Shown here one piece after another: positions 8,953 through 19,577 of a DNA stretch of 64,000 nt. Where the stretch lies: assembly GCF_011059145.1 (NCBI RefSeq), contig NZ_JAALLT010000002.1, forward strand, positions 828,177 to 892,176, written 5' to 3'. Position numbers and translations under genes: made by a program. The notes under the pieces were generated by a model. That model did not search any database, had not been told where the DNA came from, and saw only the letters and a list, made by a program, of their open reading frames with translations. Position 1 is the stretch's first letter, and each line of letters starts with the position of its first letter. Source of the stretch: Halalkalibaculum roseum (lineage in GTDB: Bacteria; Bacteroidota; Rhodothermia; Balneolales; Balneolaceae).

Positions 8953-10092
8953 CTATGAAATTTTATGGGGATTTAGTGTTTCTGTTGAATCTATATTATT
9001 TGCATTTTTTTCCCTGGAATAGGATTTGGCACCTGATATCTCAGTGAGTAATTCCGCGATTCTGCCCGGACTCAATTGGTAATCAGCCAGTCCGGATTTC
9101 AATGCCTGCCTGGGTAGATCGGGTACTAAGGCGGAATCAGGGTGCTGAACCATAACCAGTCCCCCCGCCCTGTTTACGCATTTGAGTCCTTCGTAGCCAT
9201 CTTCTCCATGGCCGCTTAACAGAATAGCAAGAATCTCCTTACCATAGATATTCACTGCCGATCGGAAAAGATTATTAATTGAAGGGCGTGCATCCAGTTC
9301 ACGCGGACCTTTATGAACTGTTAAGACCGGTTTGCAGCTCCATCCGCTAATTTCACAATGGTAGCCTCCCGGAGCAATCCAAACTATGCCCGGCTCCAGT
9401 TTAGCACCTTCAACTGCTTCTTTAACTTCCAATGAGGTCTTTCGGTTGAGCATCTCTGCAAGCTCAGCAGTAAAATACTTGGGAAAGTGTTGAACAATGA
9501 CAATGGGAATATCAAAATTCTCAGGCAGTTGAGATATCAGTTCGGATAGGGCCGCCGGACCTCCTGTGCAGGCCCCTATGACCAGGACCCTGGGTTTTGG
9601 CCTTTTCAAATCCTTTCTTCTTAAGCTTTTTCTTCCTGAGTCTTGTATTAATTTTCTTCTCGTTTGTCCCGATTCGCCTTCCTCGGCATACAAACGGGCA
9701 GTCATTTCTATAATGGGTACCAGCCTTTTTTTAAAATGACCACTGGCGAAGAGTAGGTTTTGCCCAAGTCTCGGCTTGGTAATAAAATCAAGTGCCCCAA
9801 TTTCGAGCGCCTCAAGAGCCAGTTTTGCTCCTTCCCGAGTACGGCGACTCAAAACAATTACCGGGCAATCTGGGAAAGAGGTCTTCAGTTTTTTCAGTAA
9901 ATCAAGGCCTTCTTTAGCTTCGATATCCAGTAAAATAATATCCGGATTTAAATTTTTTACTTTATTCTCAATCTGATCGACATCGCCAAAGGCTCCTGTG
10001 ACATTAAATTGGGAATACTTGCGTAGCGTCCCTCTAATAGCCTGTCGTGCTAAAATATTCTGTTCAATTATTAATACGTTGATCGGTTTCAT
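8953..10092 (-). CDS. Orphan CheB-like protein: receiver domain plus methylesterase domain with Ser-to-Cys substitution
   Basis: A 379-residue protein. The N-terminal receiver (1-125) has the phospho-acceptor Asp56 in 'IILLDIE' and Lys106 in 'TKP'. The C-terminal CheB domain (about 167-350) keeps His202 ('VQHFPKYFT') and Asp298 ('SGHGEDGYEGL'), but the catalytic serine of GASTGG is Cys175 ('GACTGGP'; codon TGC read directly). There is no CheR, MCP, CheA or CheW in the window, so chemotaxis is unlikely. It may be a stress-linked esterase/amidase or a phospho-signalling protein. It is the first gene of an operon with Usp and P-ATPase. An operator copy lies 115 bp upstream of its ATG. Confidence 0.8.
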   Translation of the reverse strand: MKPINVLIIEQNILARQAIRGTLRKYSQFNVTGAFGDVDQIENKVKNLNPDIILLDIEAKEGLDLLKKLKTSFPDCPVIVLSRRTREGAKLALEALEIGALDFITKPRLGQNLLFASGHFKKRLVPIIEMTARLYAEEGESGQTRRKLIQDSGRKSLRRKDLKRPKPRVLVIGACTGGPAALSELISQLPENFDIPIVIVQHFPKYFTAELAEMLNRKTSLEVKEAVEGAKLEPGIVWIAPGGYHCEISGWSCKPVLTVHKGPRELDARPSINNLFRSAVNIYGKEILAILLSGHGEDGYEGLKCVNRAGGLVMVQHPDSALVPDLPRQALKSGLADYQLSPGRIAELLTEISGAKSYSREKNANNIDSTETLNPHKIS

Positions 10093-10206
10093 GGCTACCT
10101 ACCCGGTTTAATCCTTAACATTTGAGAAGCAATAGCCTGATGATATTGTTACTTAAACAGTACTGAATTCTACAAGAAATTGCTGTGCGGTGCTCAATAA
10201 ACCTCC

Positions 10207-10225
10207 TGTAAGGAATTCCCCTACA
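10207..10225. promoter_or_regulatory. Island operator, near-perfect copy (CheB-Usp-ATPase operon)
   Basis: TGTAAGGAATTCCCCTACA: seven of nine position pairs are palindromic, with both half-sites intact. It directly abuts the stop codon of the glucan synthase (10226), so it lies entirely in the short intergenic space, 115 bp upstream of the CheB-like ATG at 10092. Confidence 0.65.
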
Positions 10226-13200
10226 TTAGGCCTTTTTCTGAATACTTAGGGTAATGTGATGGGTTTTGCCGTCTTGCTTAAGTTTTATTTTAAAATTGCC
10301 GCCTGAAATCGGTATCGGTTTCCCATCTACGGAGCCCTCCAGTGTTCCTTTTTCCAACCCATCCGGATTTGTGACCTTAATATCATAGCGAGTGCCTTTC
10401 TCGAGATTATTTAACGATATCGAAAACTCCTTCCAGTCGGGACTTATGGATGGATCAATCAACAGGGTATGTTCATTTACAATTTCTAAGCCGAGTATAG
10501 ATTCCAGGATCACACGATACATCCACCCTGCAGAACCCGTATACCAGGTCCAACCCCCCATTCCTGTCAAGGGAGGCTCTCCGTAAATGTCAGCCGCTAC
10601 AGCATAAGGCTCTACCTTGTAACGATCAGCCTGTTCCTTGTTAAGACTATGTGTTACCGGGGTAAGCATCTTCATCAATTCAACCGCACGCCTGCCGTAC
10701 CCGCTTTCGGCCAAGGCTCTAACCAGCCAGACTGCAGCATGGGTATACTGTCCGCCGTTCTCCCTGACACCCGGCATATAGCCTTTGATATATCCGGGAT
10801 TCTTTTCTGTGCTTTCAAAAGGCGGTACCAGCAGCCTAATCAAACCATCGGATTCAGAAATCAGGTGTTTTTCCGCTGATTCCAGTGCTTTGGCTGCCTT
10901 TTCAGGCGTTGCTGCTCCTGAAATTACAGCCCACGATTGTGCAATAGCATCGATGATACACTCGTCATTCTCTGAAGAACCCAGTGGTGTTCCGTCGTCA
11001 TAAAAAGCGCGGCGATACCACTCTCCGTCCCATCCTTCACTGTTTAAATGCTTTTTAAGTTCTGTTTTGAAGGATTTATAGGTTTCAACCCGATCCTCAT
11101 CACCCTGCTTTTTGCATATAGGCAGGAAGTCATCAAGAATCTTGTACAAGAAGAACCCCAACCAGACACTTTCTCCCTGACCATTTTCACCGACCCTGTT
11201 CATACTGTCGTTCCAGTCACCGGCTCCCATTAAAGGCAGCCCGTGATTTCCTTTGGTTAAGGATTTATCAATAGCCCTGCAGCAGTGTTCATATATACTT
11301 GCCTTATGAGAAGTAGTCTCCGGTTCCAGGTAAGCTTCCTGTTCCCCATCATTTAAGGATCGAGTCCTAACAAAGGGGACTCTCTCCTTAAGCAGTTTTA
11401 TATCATTCGTTCTTCTAAGATAGAGTGCTGTTACATAAGGAAGCCATAGCAAGTCATCCGAAATTCGTGTACGTGTCCCCCTGTCAGTCGGTGGATGCCA
11501 CCAGTGCAGCACATCTCCCTCTTCAAACTGATGTGAGGCATGTAGTTTTATTTGATTGCGCGTCAATTGTTTATCGATATATATAGCAGAGGATGAATCT
11601 TGCAGCTGATCCCGGAAACCGTAAGCCCCGCCTGACTGGTAGAACCCCGTTCGTGCCCACATACGGCATGCAATATTTTGATACTGAAGCCAGCCATTCG
11701 CAAGGAAATTGAATTCAAGCTCCGGGGTAGCGATCTGTACGCCATTAAGCTTGGTATCCCACATCTCCTTGGCATGAGTTAGGCTCTGCTCCAGTTGTGT
11801 CTGATTATGATACTTCTTAAGCAGTTCTATGGCCTGATCCTCTGATTCGGCCTCTCCAAGTAAATAGTATACCAAACACTTTTTCCCTGAACCCAGGTCT
11901 ATTACGGCACTGCTTGCAGCGCAGGGATCAAATCCAATTCCGAATTTATCGTTAAGAGGTATATCTTGCCCAAGTACCACCGGATTTTTAAGACTTTGAT
12001 TTTTACCCAGGAATTGCAGCCTGTCGGAAGTGAATTGCAGTTCCTGTAGCTTCGTAGAGCTAAACTGACCGGTAAATGCCACCTGTTCGGCAAATTCGTT
12101 ATTGTAATAATTTCTGGCAAGAATGCCTTCAGTATTGCCATGCCACTCCGTATGAACATATTTGGATGATCTGTGTCGAAATACACCGAGTACCCAATCC
12201 AGATATCGGAAGAGTCTAAGTTTTCGCTGGTACAAACCGGTGTTTTTCAATTCAAGCCTGATGATTTTAACCGGATCATCGGGTGCTGTCCATACCGTTA
12301 GCTCCTGTTCGATATTCAGCGTCTCGGTTTTGTACTTTGAATATCCGAACCCGTGACGCACTTCATAGTGGCCAGATCCCGGTATGGGTTTCGGAGTCGG
12401 TGACCAATAGATGCCATTCTCTTCATCACGGATAAATAGTGCTTCTCCGGGCGGATCCATAACCGCATCGTTAGACCAGGGAGTTAGCCTGTTTTCCCTG
12501 CTGTTCCTGCTCCAGGTATAACCGGAGCCCGTTTCAGATGACAAAAATCCGAACTCTTCGTTAGCTATCACGTTAATCCATGGAGCCGGAGGATAGGTCA
12601 GATCCTTTTCATTACGCTTTGCGTTCAGGTGTATGACGTACTCTTTCCCGTCTTGAGTAAAGCCGCCATACCCGTTATAGAACATCAACTCGTCGGGATC
12701 CGTGAATCTCTTTCCGCCGTTATCACGAAGATCTATCGGCTTGAATGTTTTCCGAGGGGATTCTCGCTCCATATTTTCAGCGTGAAGCTCTCCAAACTTC
12801 AGTTTGGGCAAGTGCCCTGCCAATACTACTTCGGCCACGCTAAAGAGTAATACCCGGTCCTCAGGCTGCACCTCATCACTGCGCAAGACAAATATACCTC
12901 CGCGTTTATTAACCCTCTGCCTCTCCATCGATTTCTGTATATGGTCATGGATAGAATCCTGCAACTCATCGATGTACGAAGGCGGATGGTCATTAATAAT
13001 GACCAAATCGACATCAAACCCTTTCAAGCGCCAGAGGGAATGAGCTTTCAAGAGCAATTCAACATTACGCAGATACTCAGTATCGTGGATGCTGTATATT
13101 ATGATGGGCAAATCACCGGAAATACCGTAAGACCATAAGCCGGGCTGCTTCTTTCGGTTCTTCTTCAAGATATTTTCACCGGCTCTCAGCCTTTCACAGC

Positions 13201-16200
13201 CATAGATCATGGCTCCGGAGAGCTTTTGGAAATAATTGGCCTGATGCCCATTCAAACCGATGTGATCAAGCTCAACATTACCATAAAGGGAAGCCAGCTC
13301 GAACACACGATCAGTGGCGTAGGGGTTATCGTAGCGATCGGCAATAGCTATCGCCTCTTCCTTATTGTTTACCTTTCCAAGCCCAAATGTCAGACTGATT
13401 TTTTCACCGGGTTTCAAATCAATGGTTTTTCTGATACTAAAAATTGGATCCGGCACATTGCCCAGAGTCCCTTCAAAACGATGCCCCATATCCATTGCCA
13501 CAGGTTCTTTCAGATCTCTGCCCCTACCTATAAAGGCACCGCGATCGGTTTCAAACTGCATCGGACCTGATCCATTGTCGCTTTCTTCCGCAGCAAGGGT
13601 ATGTACGAGCCAGACAGGTTTTTCATCCTCACTTCTAGGTTTCCTCTGGGCAACAAGCGCATGATGTTCGGGTATGTGATCAGTCTGAACAAACAGATTT
13701 GAAAACGCCGGGTGAGCCAGATCGGTCTCCTGTTCATTTATCACAATCTCTGTGTAGCTTGAGATCTCAAACTTTCTTTTACGGTCAGCATAATTGGTAA
13801 TAGTAAGTTTACGTAATTCAATATTGTCTTCTGGAGATACGCAAACTTCCATAAATGACTCCGTCCATTCATCAACACGTGCAATTTGCACTTTACCAGG
13901 ATGAAACCAGGAATCATAACGATCGGCCTTTCTGCCTACAGGGGTGTGGCCCATCGACCAATATTCATTGGTTTCGAGGTCCTTGATGTAAAAGAATAAA
14001 CCGTAGGGATCATAAACTTTGTCAGGCCTCCATCTCGTGAGGGTAAGATTTCCGCAATACGAATATCCGGAACCGGTATGCGTGATGACCGTGGAGTAGT
14101 GGCCGTTGGATAGAATATGTGTTCTGGGTGGTGCATCGGTCAGGCTTTCCTGCCCGGCGTGCTCCACTTCCACCTGACCCTCTTTTTTCTTACCGGGTTC
14201 AAGCTCAACATCAATGGGTCTGGGCTCTTTAATGGGTATTCCTCTGGGTATGCGTTCCTGCAGCAATAAATCACAGGATTGAACCAATGGATCATTATGA
14301 AATAAATTCTGTATCCTATTGCTATTCAGTACATTAGATAGTGATAGCAGAATCATTCCCTGGTGATGAGCCATGTACATTTTCACAATGGTCTTGTCGC
14401 CTTCTGACTCGTTTACCCGGTTTGAATAATCGATAGATTCATAGAACCCGTATAGACTAAATGCTCCTTCTTTTTTTAACTCTCTCAAATTTTTAAGAGA
14501 GGATTTGGGGTCTACCATCAGAGCTAACATGGAGGCATAGGGTGCAACCACGTAATTTTCAGCCAAACCGCGTTTCAATCCCAAACCGGGTGCACCAAAT
14601 GACCGGTACTGGTAATGAAGCTCCAGGTTCAGAACACCGTATCCGCTTTCTGAAAACCCCCATGGGTAGTTTCGGGAATTGCCGTAATTCTCCTGCCATT
14701 TCACAACGTTATCGTAGGTATTACTAAGCAAGGTATCTTCATATCGCGACATATAGAGTAGTGGCATGAGGTACTCAAACATTGTACCACCCCAGGAAAG
14801 AAGAATCTCATTGCGGTTGATACTGGTCAGCCTCCTGCTAAGACTGAACCAATGCTCCGGCGACACCTCCCCCTTTGCTATAGCGAGGTAGGATGCCATT
14901 CGGGCTTCACTTGCAAAGAGATCGTATGTCGACTCATCAAGCGAAGCGCGATCAACGTTATAGCCTATGCTGAATAGTTTGCGATCCCGCTTATAAAGAA
15001 GGTTGAAATCCATTTCATAGATCATCTCGTCACACCAACCGGCAAACTTACGTAATCTTGCCTGCCAATTACTGACAACATGCTCTGCTTTTAAATCCTC
15101 TAGCAATAACTCTTTTCCTTCATAAGCAGACCAACCCTCGAAGTGCTCACCATCTTCTACTTCATTTATTTCGTCAAGCATAAGCTGAATCTGGCTAAAA
15201 GGACGTCCGAACCAAAATTCTATGTCAGTAACCTTTGAACTGCTCTTTTCACCAATAAGTTGCTTAATTTCAATGGCATCCAATTCAATCGCTATAGCTT
15301 TTAACTGGTTTAGTTTTCCTTTCCACCTGACAATATTTTCTACGCCTTCACCCGGTAGAGCCTCTTTGAGTTCTTTAAGGGTCATTTCTATCTCTTTCCA
15401 AAGCTCCGAAGAGGTTACATGTTGCTGCAGGGTGATTAAGATATCCTCCAGCACCCAAAGAGTTTCCCTAAGCCCCTGGCAAAATGCAGGATTGGGCCAT
15501 TGAGCATTTTTGAGTTGTTGAAGGGCCTGCTTTACCACTACCAAAGAACCGGCCAAATTTCCTGAATCCACGGTGGAGATATACCTTGGATGCAATACTT
15601 CACGTTTTTCAATATCATACCAGTTATAAAAGTGACCATTATATTTTTCCAGAAACTTCATGCTCCCCAATGTATTTCCAATTTTATCTAGCAACTCTTT
15701 TAAGGCTATATAGCCTGAATCATAAGCTGCTATCAGTGCCGTTAAAGACAGTCCGATATTGGTAGGAGATGTACGATTAACACTGCCCAGGTAAGGATCT
15801 TCCTGAAAGTTATCGGGTGGTAGCCAGGAATGCTCTTCTGTTACAAATCGATCAAAAAAGTGCCAGGTTCTGCGTCCAAACATGCGAAGTTCGCGGAGGT
15901 CTTCCTTACTTAATTCCGGCTTTTCTGATTTCAGTTCTCTGCTCATCCACCATGCAAAGTAAGGAGTGAATGTCCACAGCAAAGCAAAAGGTATAATTAG
16001 ATACAACACTTGGGTAGCAAATAGAACAGCCATGGAAACACAGAGTAATGACCAGAATATGTTAGGCCACATCTTGCGATAATATTTAATCATTCCGGCA
16101 TTGGATTGCTTCTCGGTTTGTGAAGCAGATACCCATTCGAGAAGAAGCCTGTTCGAAATTGCCATGCGCCAAACTGTTCGTACTATTGCGTCAAGCGACA

Positions 16201-18871
16201 CATATGCCTGATGAGGCATAAACATCAGCGTTGTGAAGGCCTGAAGGGTGTTAACCTTCATATCGGCTTTTACTTTCTCAAAATAGAGTTTCCATGCTAC
16301 CCTGGTGGGTCGGGTGAATATCTGCACTGAGAAACTGGAGTAGATAGGAAAGGCAATAATTCCGAGAGCAGCTATAGTACCTATCAGAGGCGAACCCGGC
16401 AAAAACAACCAGTCAGCCAACAGGAAAACCAGTATAAAAAATGGATTAAGTGATCTTCTTAAATTGTCAAATATTTTCCACTTAGAAATACTATTTATTG
16501 GATTCTTGTCCTTTTCCAATCCCTGGGCGGGAACACGCGAGAACAGCCACTGGGCAATTTGCCAGTCTCCCCTTATCCACCTGTGATTGCGCCTGCTGAA
16601 GCTTAGATAGGTGGATGGATAATCATCGAATAGCTCGATATCGGTGACCAGTGCGGCCCGCAAATAGGTACTTTCCAGCAAGTCGTGTGAAAGCACCGTG
16701 TTTTCAGGGAATCGTTCATCAAGAATTGCATGAAATGCCCTGACATCGTAGAGTCCTTTGCCCGTATAAACCCCCTCCCCGAACAGATCCTGGTAGATAT
16801 CGGAAACAGCCGTTGTATATGGGTCGATACCGACATTTCCGGAAAAAACCTTAGAAAACCAGGTTCGATTTGCCGATTTGGGAGGAATTGAAATTCTTGG
16901 CTGGATAATACCGTATCCATGCTTCACTAAATTTCCGGCTTCATTCATCTCTGCCCTATTTAATGGATGCGCCGCTGTACGGACAAGGTCTATTGCACTA
17001 TCCGGTGGCAGCTTGGTGTCTGCATCCAGGGTAATGACATATGACACCGGGACATGCTTGAGACCCTCAAGGAATTCTTTCTGAAGCGGAAAAAAATCCG
17101 TTTCGGCATCCGGATTCAGTAATAGGTGGTTCAACTCTTCAATCTTGCCTCTCTTACGCTCCCACCCCATCCACGAATTTTGTACGGGATTCCATTTTCT
17201 GTTTCTGTGAAAAAGGTGAAATTTAGACCCGTACTTGCAGTTATGGCGTTGATTCAGCTCCTCAATACGCTCTATGGCTGCGTTTAATATCTCTTTATCT
17301 TTAGGCATGTGCTCTTCCGGGGCATCATGATAGTCGGATAGCAAAACAAATTGAAGGCATCTACCGGGATTTGCCATTGCTCTTATTTCAAGGGCTTCAA
17401 TCTGATCCAATGCATCTTCCACAGAGCCCAGCAGGGTCGGTACTACTACCATGGTACGGTGCCGGTCAGGAATTTCACCTGCAAACTCCATCTTCGGCAA
17501 AATTCTGGGTGGAATAAAGAAAGCCAAAATCCGATTTGTGGAGACCACCGATAACTCCAGAGCCGGCATAAAGGCAACTACCAAAGCTGTAGCTGTAAGC
17601 CATAACGGTGCTCCAATGTAATTTGAAAAAATACTTACGATGGCCAGGAACGTGATCAGGTGGAAAAAAATAAATAGGAAATAGCCTGATTTATGCCTCT
17701 CCATATAACGCTGGAAACGTTCCAGCCAGGGCATTTTATATTGAAGCACATCCAGGATTTCATCATAACCTTCATCCATTAGGTAATATCCTACATGCGC
17801 CTCCTTCTTGGCAGTCTCAGTGTTCGGCTCAAGTCTGCTTTCTGCCACCTGAAGTATTTTTTCAGCCACTTCATCTTCAGTAAACTTGGAGTGAGAACTC
17901 AATTTTTCAATCTTCTTGCGGTACGTATCCCTTGTTTTAAAGTCCATCTCAGCGTAATAGCCTGCAGGATCCAGCCTGAGAATTTTTTCTACTACTGAGC
18001 AGCGCTCAATAAAGTCTGCCCAGCTGCTTTCAGAAACCTTACGAAGGGATGAGATGGCATTCTGTATGCTCAAATGCAACTGGGAGGTTTTCTGGGCAAG
18101 TGAACGGAGGCATTTTTCAAGGGTAGTATCAAGCTTGCTGAATTGATAATCGAACCATTGACGTTCGGTATCCGTAAATAATCCCCTTGCCTGCAGTTTC
18201 CTGGCCAATATGGTCAGAAAGAGCTGACGGTCATCGCATTCATCGAAGTCCAGTTCAGAGAGCTTCCTAAGCACATAGCCGGGCTCATCCGAACGGCTAT
18301 TCAAAATTACTTCAAGACTGCTATTCGCTTTTTCAGTGAGCTTTCTCTGTTTCAAAAGCTCTCGCGAACGTTCTGCCAAACGAACAATCAGTGCAAATCT
18401 AACAATTATCGGTACCGCCCAAAGCTCACCCAATTTTAGCGTGAAGGCATTCTGATAGGCCTGTACGGCTGTCAACGTATTTTCTTTATCGATAATATTA
18501 TCACTGATTGCCGCCAGCTTTTGTACCAATTCATAGATACGAGGGTAACCTTTGAAGTTTCCTTCGCTTAATCTTGGCAGTTTTTCATAATAGGTATATG
18601 GCAGATCCTCATTCAGCTCTACAATTTGTTCCTGGATGATGTAGAAGTTATCAATCAGCCATTCCCCTGCTGTGGAGAGCTCTTTTTGTTTTTTTGCAGC
18701 CGATGCCAGTTCACGATAAGTATCAATGAGTACTTCACGGGAAGAGCTAAGAATGGGATCGATTTTTTGAAGCGGTTTTTTGGAAAGCGTAACAACCTGA
18801 TCAGAGGCCAACTTCCTGACCTCTTGTTCCAAATACTGTTTATTAAAATGTACCTGTGTTTCCGGTGCCAT
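10226..18871 (-). CDS. Giant cyclic beta-1,2-glucan synthase-like protein (GT84 / glycoamylase / GH94)
   Basis: A 2881-residue membrane enzyme in the size range of NdvB/ChvB. The domain order matches. An N-terminal region is followed by TM helices near 405-455, then a GT84-type glycosyltransferase with 'TLDADTKL' (about residue 614) and 'HRWIRGDWQ' (about 763), and more TMs. Next come a glycoamylase-like domain ('GFSESGYGVLNLE', about 1404) and two glycan-binding/GH94 units. The last contains 'GAGDWNDSMNRVG' (about 2550), as in cellobiose-phosphorylase-type chain-length control. It makes periplasmic beta-glucans in Proteobacteria; the linkage here is inferred. It lies 95 bp downstream of a DUF5335 gene on the same strand. 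It is unusually large and has no visible frameshift. Confidence 0.85.
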   Translation of the reverse strand: MAPETQVHFNKQYLEQEVRKLASDQVVTLSKKPLQKIDPILSSSREVLIDTYRELASAAKKQKELSTAGEWLIDNFYIIQEQIVELNEDLPYTYYEKLPRLSEGNFKGYPRIYELVQKLAAISDNIIDKENTLTAVQAYQNAFTLKLGELWAVPIIVRFALIVRLAERSRELLKQRKLTEKANSSLEVILNSRSDEPGYVLRKLSELDFDECDDRQLFLTILARKLQARGLFTDTERQWFDYQFSKLDTTLEKCLRSLAQKTSQLHLSIQNAISSLRKVSESSWADFIERCSVVEKILRLDPAGYYAEMDFKTRDTYRKKIEKLSSHSKFTEDEVAEKILQVAESRLEPNTETAKKEAHVGYYLMDEGYDEILDVLQYKMPWLERFQRYMERHKSGYFLFIFFHLITFLAIVSIFSNYIGAPLWLTATALVVAFMPALELSVVSTNRILAFFIPPRILPKMEFAGEIPDRHRTMVVVPTLLGSVEDALDQIEALEIRAMANPGRCLQFVLLSDYHDAPEEHMPKDKEILNAAIERIEELNQRHNCKYGSKFHLFHRNRKWNPVQNSWMGWERKRGKIEELNHLLLNPDAETDFFPLQKEFLEGLKHVPVSYVITLDADTKLPPDSAIDLVRTAAHPLNRAEMNEAGNLVKHGYGIIQPRISIPPKSANRTWFSKVFSGNVGIDPYTTAVSDIYQDLFGEGVYTGKGLYDVRAFHAILDERFPENTVLSHDLLESTYLRAALVTDIELFDDYPSTYLSFSRRNHRWIRGDWQIAQWLFSRVPAQGLEKDKNPINSISKWKIFDNLRRSLNPFFILVFLLADWLFLPGSPLIGTIAALGIIAFPIYSSFSVQIFTRPTRVAWKLYFEKVKADMKVNTLQAFTTLMFMPHQAYVSLDAIVRTVWRMAISNRLLLEWVSASQTEKQSNAGMIKYYRKMWPNIFWSLLCVSMAVLFATQVLYLIIPFALLWTFTPYFAWWMSRELKSEKPELSKEDLRELRMFGRRTWHFFDRFVTEEHSWLPPDNFQEDPYLGSVNRTSPTNIGLSLTALIAAYDSGYIALKELLDKIGNTLGSMKFLEKYNGHFYNWYDIEKREVLHPRYISTVDSGNLAGSLVVVKQALQQLKNAQWPNPAFCQGLRETLWVLEDILITLQQHVTSSELWKEIEMTLKELKEALPGEGVENIVRWKGKLNQLKAIAIELDAIEIKQLIGEKSSSKVTDIEFWFGRPFSQIQLMLDEINEVEDGEHFEGWSAYEGKELLLEDLKAEHVVSNWQARLRKFAGWCDEMIYEMDFNLLYKRDRKLFSIGYNVDRASLDESTYDLFASEARMASYLAIAKGEVSPEHWFSLSRRLTSINRNEILLSWGGTMFEYLMPLLYMSRYEDTLLSNTYDNVVKWQENYGNSRNYPWGFSESGYGVLNLELHYQYRSFGAPGLGLKRGLAENYVVAPYASMLALMVDPKSSLKNLRELKKEGAFSLYGFYESIDYSNRVNESEGDKTIVKMYMAHHQGMILLSLSNVLNSNRIQNLFHNDPLVQSCDLLLQERIPRGIPIKEPRPIDVELEPGKKKEGQVEVEHAGQESLTDAPPRTHILSNGHYSTVITHTGSGYSYCGNLTLTRWRPDKVYDPYGLFFYIKDLETNEYWSMGHTPVGRKADRYDSWFHPGKVQIARVDEWTESFMEVCVSPEDNIELRKLTITNYADRKRKFEISSYTEIVINEQETDLAHPAFSNLFVQTDHIPEHHALVAQRKPRSEDEKPVWLVHTLAAEESDNGSGPMQFETDRGAFIGRGRDLKEPVAMDMGHRFEGTLGNVPDPIFSIRKTIDLKPGEKISLTFGLGKVNNKEEAIAIADRYDNPYATDRVFELASLYGNVELDHIGLNGHQANYFQKLSGAMIYGCERLRAGENILKKNRKKQPGLWSYGISGDLPIIIYSIHDTEYLRNVELLLKAHSLWRLKGFDVDLVIINDHPPSYIDELQDSIHDHIQKSMERQRVNKRGGIFVLRSDEVQPEDRVLLFSVAEVVLAGHLPKLKFGELHAENMERESPRKTFKPIDLRDNGGKRFTDPDELMFYNGYGGFTQDGKEYVIHLNAKRNEKDLTYPPAPWINVIANEEFGFLSSETGSGYTWSRNSRENRLTPWSNDAVMDPPGEALFIRDEENGIYWSPTPKPIPGSGHYEVRHGFGYSKYKTETLNIEQELTVWTAPDDPVKIIRLELKNTGLYQRKLRLFRYLDWVLGVFRHRSSKYVHTEWHGNTEGILARNYYNNEFAEQVAFTGQFSSTKLQELQFTSDRLQFLGKNQSLKNPVVLGQDIPLNDKFGIGFDPCAASSAVIDLGSGKKCLVYYLLGEAESEDQAIELLKKYHNQTQLEQSLTHAKEMWDTKLNGVQIATPELEFNFLANGWLQYQNIACRMWARTGFYQSGGAYGFRDQLQDSSSAIYIDKQLTRNQIKLHASHQFEEGDVLHWWHPPTDRGTRTRISDDLLWLPYVTALYLRRTNDIKLLKERVPFVRTRSLNDGEQEAYLEPETTSHKASIYEHCCRAIDKSLTKGNHGLPLMGAGDWNDSMNRVGENGQGESVWLGFFLYKILDDFLPICKKQGDEDRVETYKSFKTELKKHLNSEGWDGEWYRRAFYDDGTPLGSSENDECIIDAIAQSWAVISGAATPEKAAKALESAEKHLISESDGLIRLLVPPFESTEKNPGYIKGYMPGVRENGGQYTHAAVWLVRALAESGYGRRAVELMKMLTPVTHSLNKEQADRYKVEPYAVAADIYGEPPLTGMGGWTWYTGSAGWMYRVILESILGLEIVNEHTLLIDPSISPDWKEFSISLNNLEKGTRYDIKVTNPDGLEKGTLEGSVDGKPIPISGGNFKIKLKQDGKTHHITLSIQKKA

Positions 18872-18966
18872 TTAAACCTTGTTTTGACTATACCCTTAAT
18901 GTTTGATCAGCTGAAGCACTTTGAACCGGTTTATATGCCGCCACCGGCTCAACCGATATCGAGGTG

Positions 18967-19293
18967 TTACCTGATCTCTATGATATCTTTAGTACCATCC
19001 TTTTCAATAATCTCCATACTGTTAATCCATCCTCCCTCGTCCTCATCCACATAAATCTCGACGGGATTCAGAATCATGCGATTGAGGTCTTCAACCTTCA
19101 CATCCAGTAAATTTCCTTTAGGATCATAGGTGATACCTTCCATGACTAGCCATGATGTCTCCGGTTGGGAACCGAACTCACCGGAAAGGATTTGAATACC
19201 CATATATTCAGGCTGTTCATCTTTCAGGAATAATTTTGAAAAGGTGTCGAAGTAGCTTTGCCACTCATTTTTTTCAATTTTTCTAACGGCCAT
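18967..19293 (-). CDS. DUF5335-like small protein
   Basis: A protein of about 108 residues beginning MAVRKIEKNEWQSYFDTFSK, the typical opening of the DUF5335 family. I chose the ATG at 19293 because GAGGA lies 8 bases upstream; an ATG four codons earlier (19305) has no such site. It is acidic, cytoplasmic, has no TM segment, and is of unknown function. It lies immediately upstream of the glucan synthase on the same strand and may be co-transcribed. About 70 bp upstream is a weak operator-like element with GGTCAGACCTACA (19367-19379), of which only the right half fits the consensus. Confidence 0.7.
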   Translation of the reverse strand: MAVRKIEKNEWQSYFDTFSKLFLKDEQPEYMGIQILSGEFGSQPETSWLVMEGITYDPKGNLLDVKVEDLNRMILNPVEIYVDEDEGGWINSMEIIEKDGTKDIIEIR

Positions 19294-19577
19294 GTTATTC
19301 CTCATTTGAGTTATTGATTATCTCTTCCGGGTTTATAATGTGGAATACAGCAAATACTTTGGGACAGGTCAGACCTACAACTCATGAGAGAGAATATATT
19401 ACATGCTTAAACCTAATGGGATGAACTGATACAATATTTACTTAAACTGATAAGCTTTAACTATTGGCTACCAGTACTTTAAAGCCTTTATAAACTCTTA
19501 TTATGATTCAGATAGTCATTGGAAAATTAACCTCAAATATTACTTTCATACCAGCCAATGGAATCGTTGATGTGCTA

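Noticed and set aside
19361..19379. Operator copy upstream of DUF5335
   Set aside because: Only the CCTACA half fits; 9 of 19 positions match.
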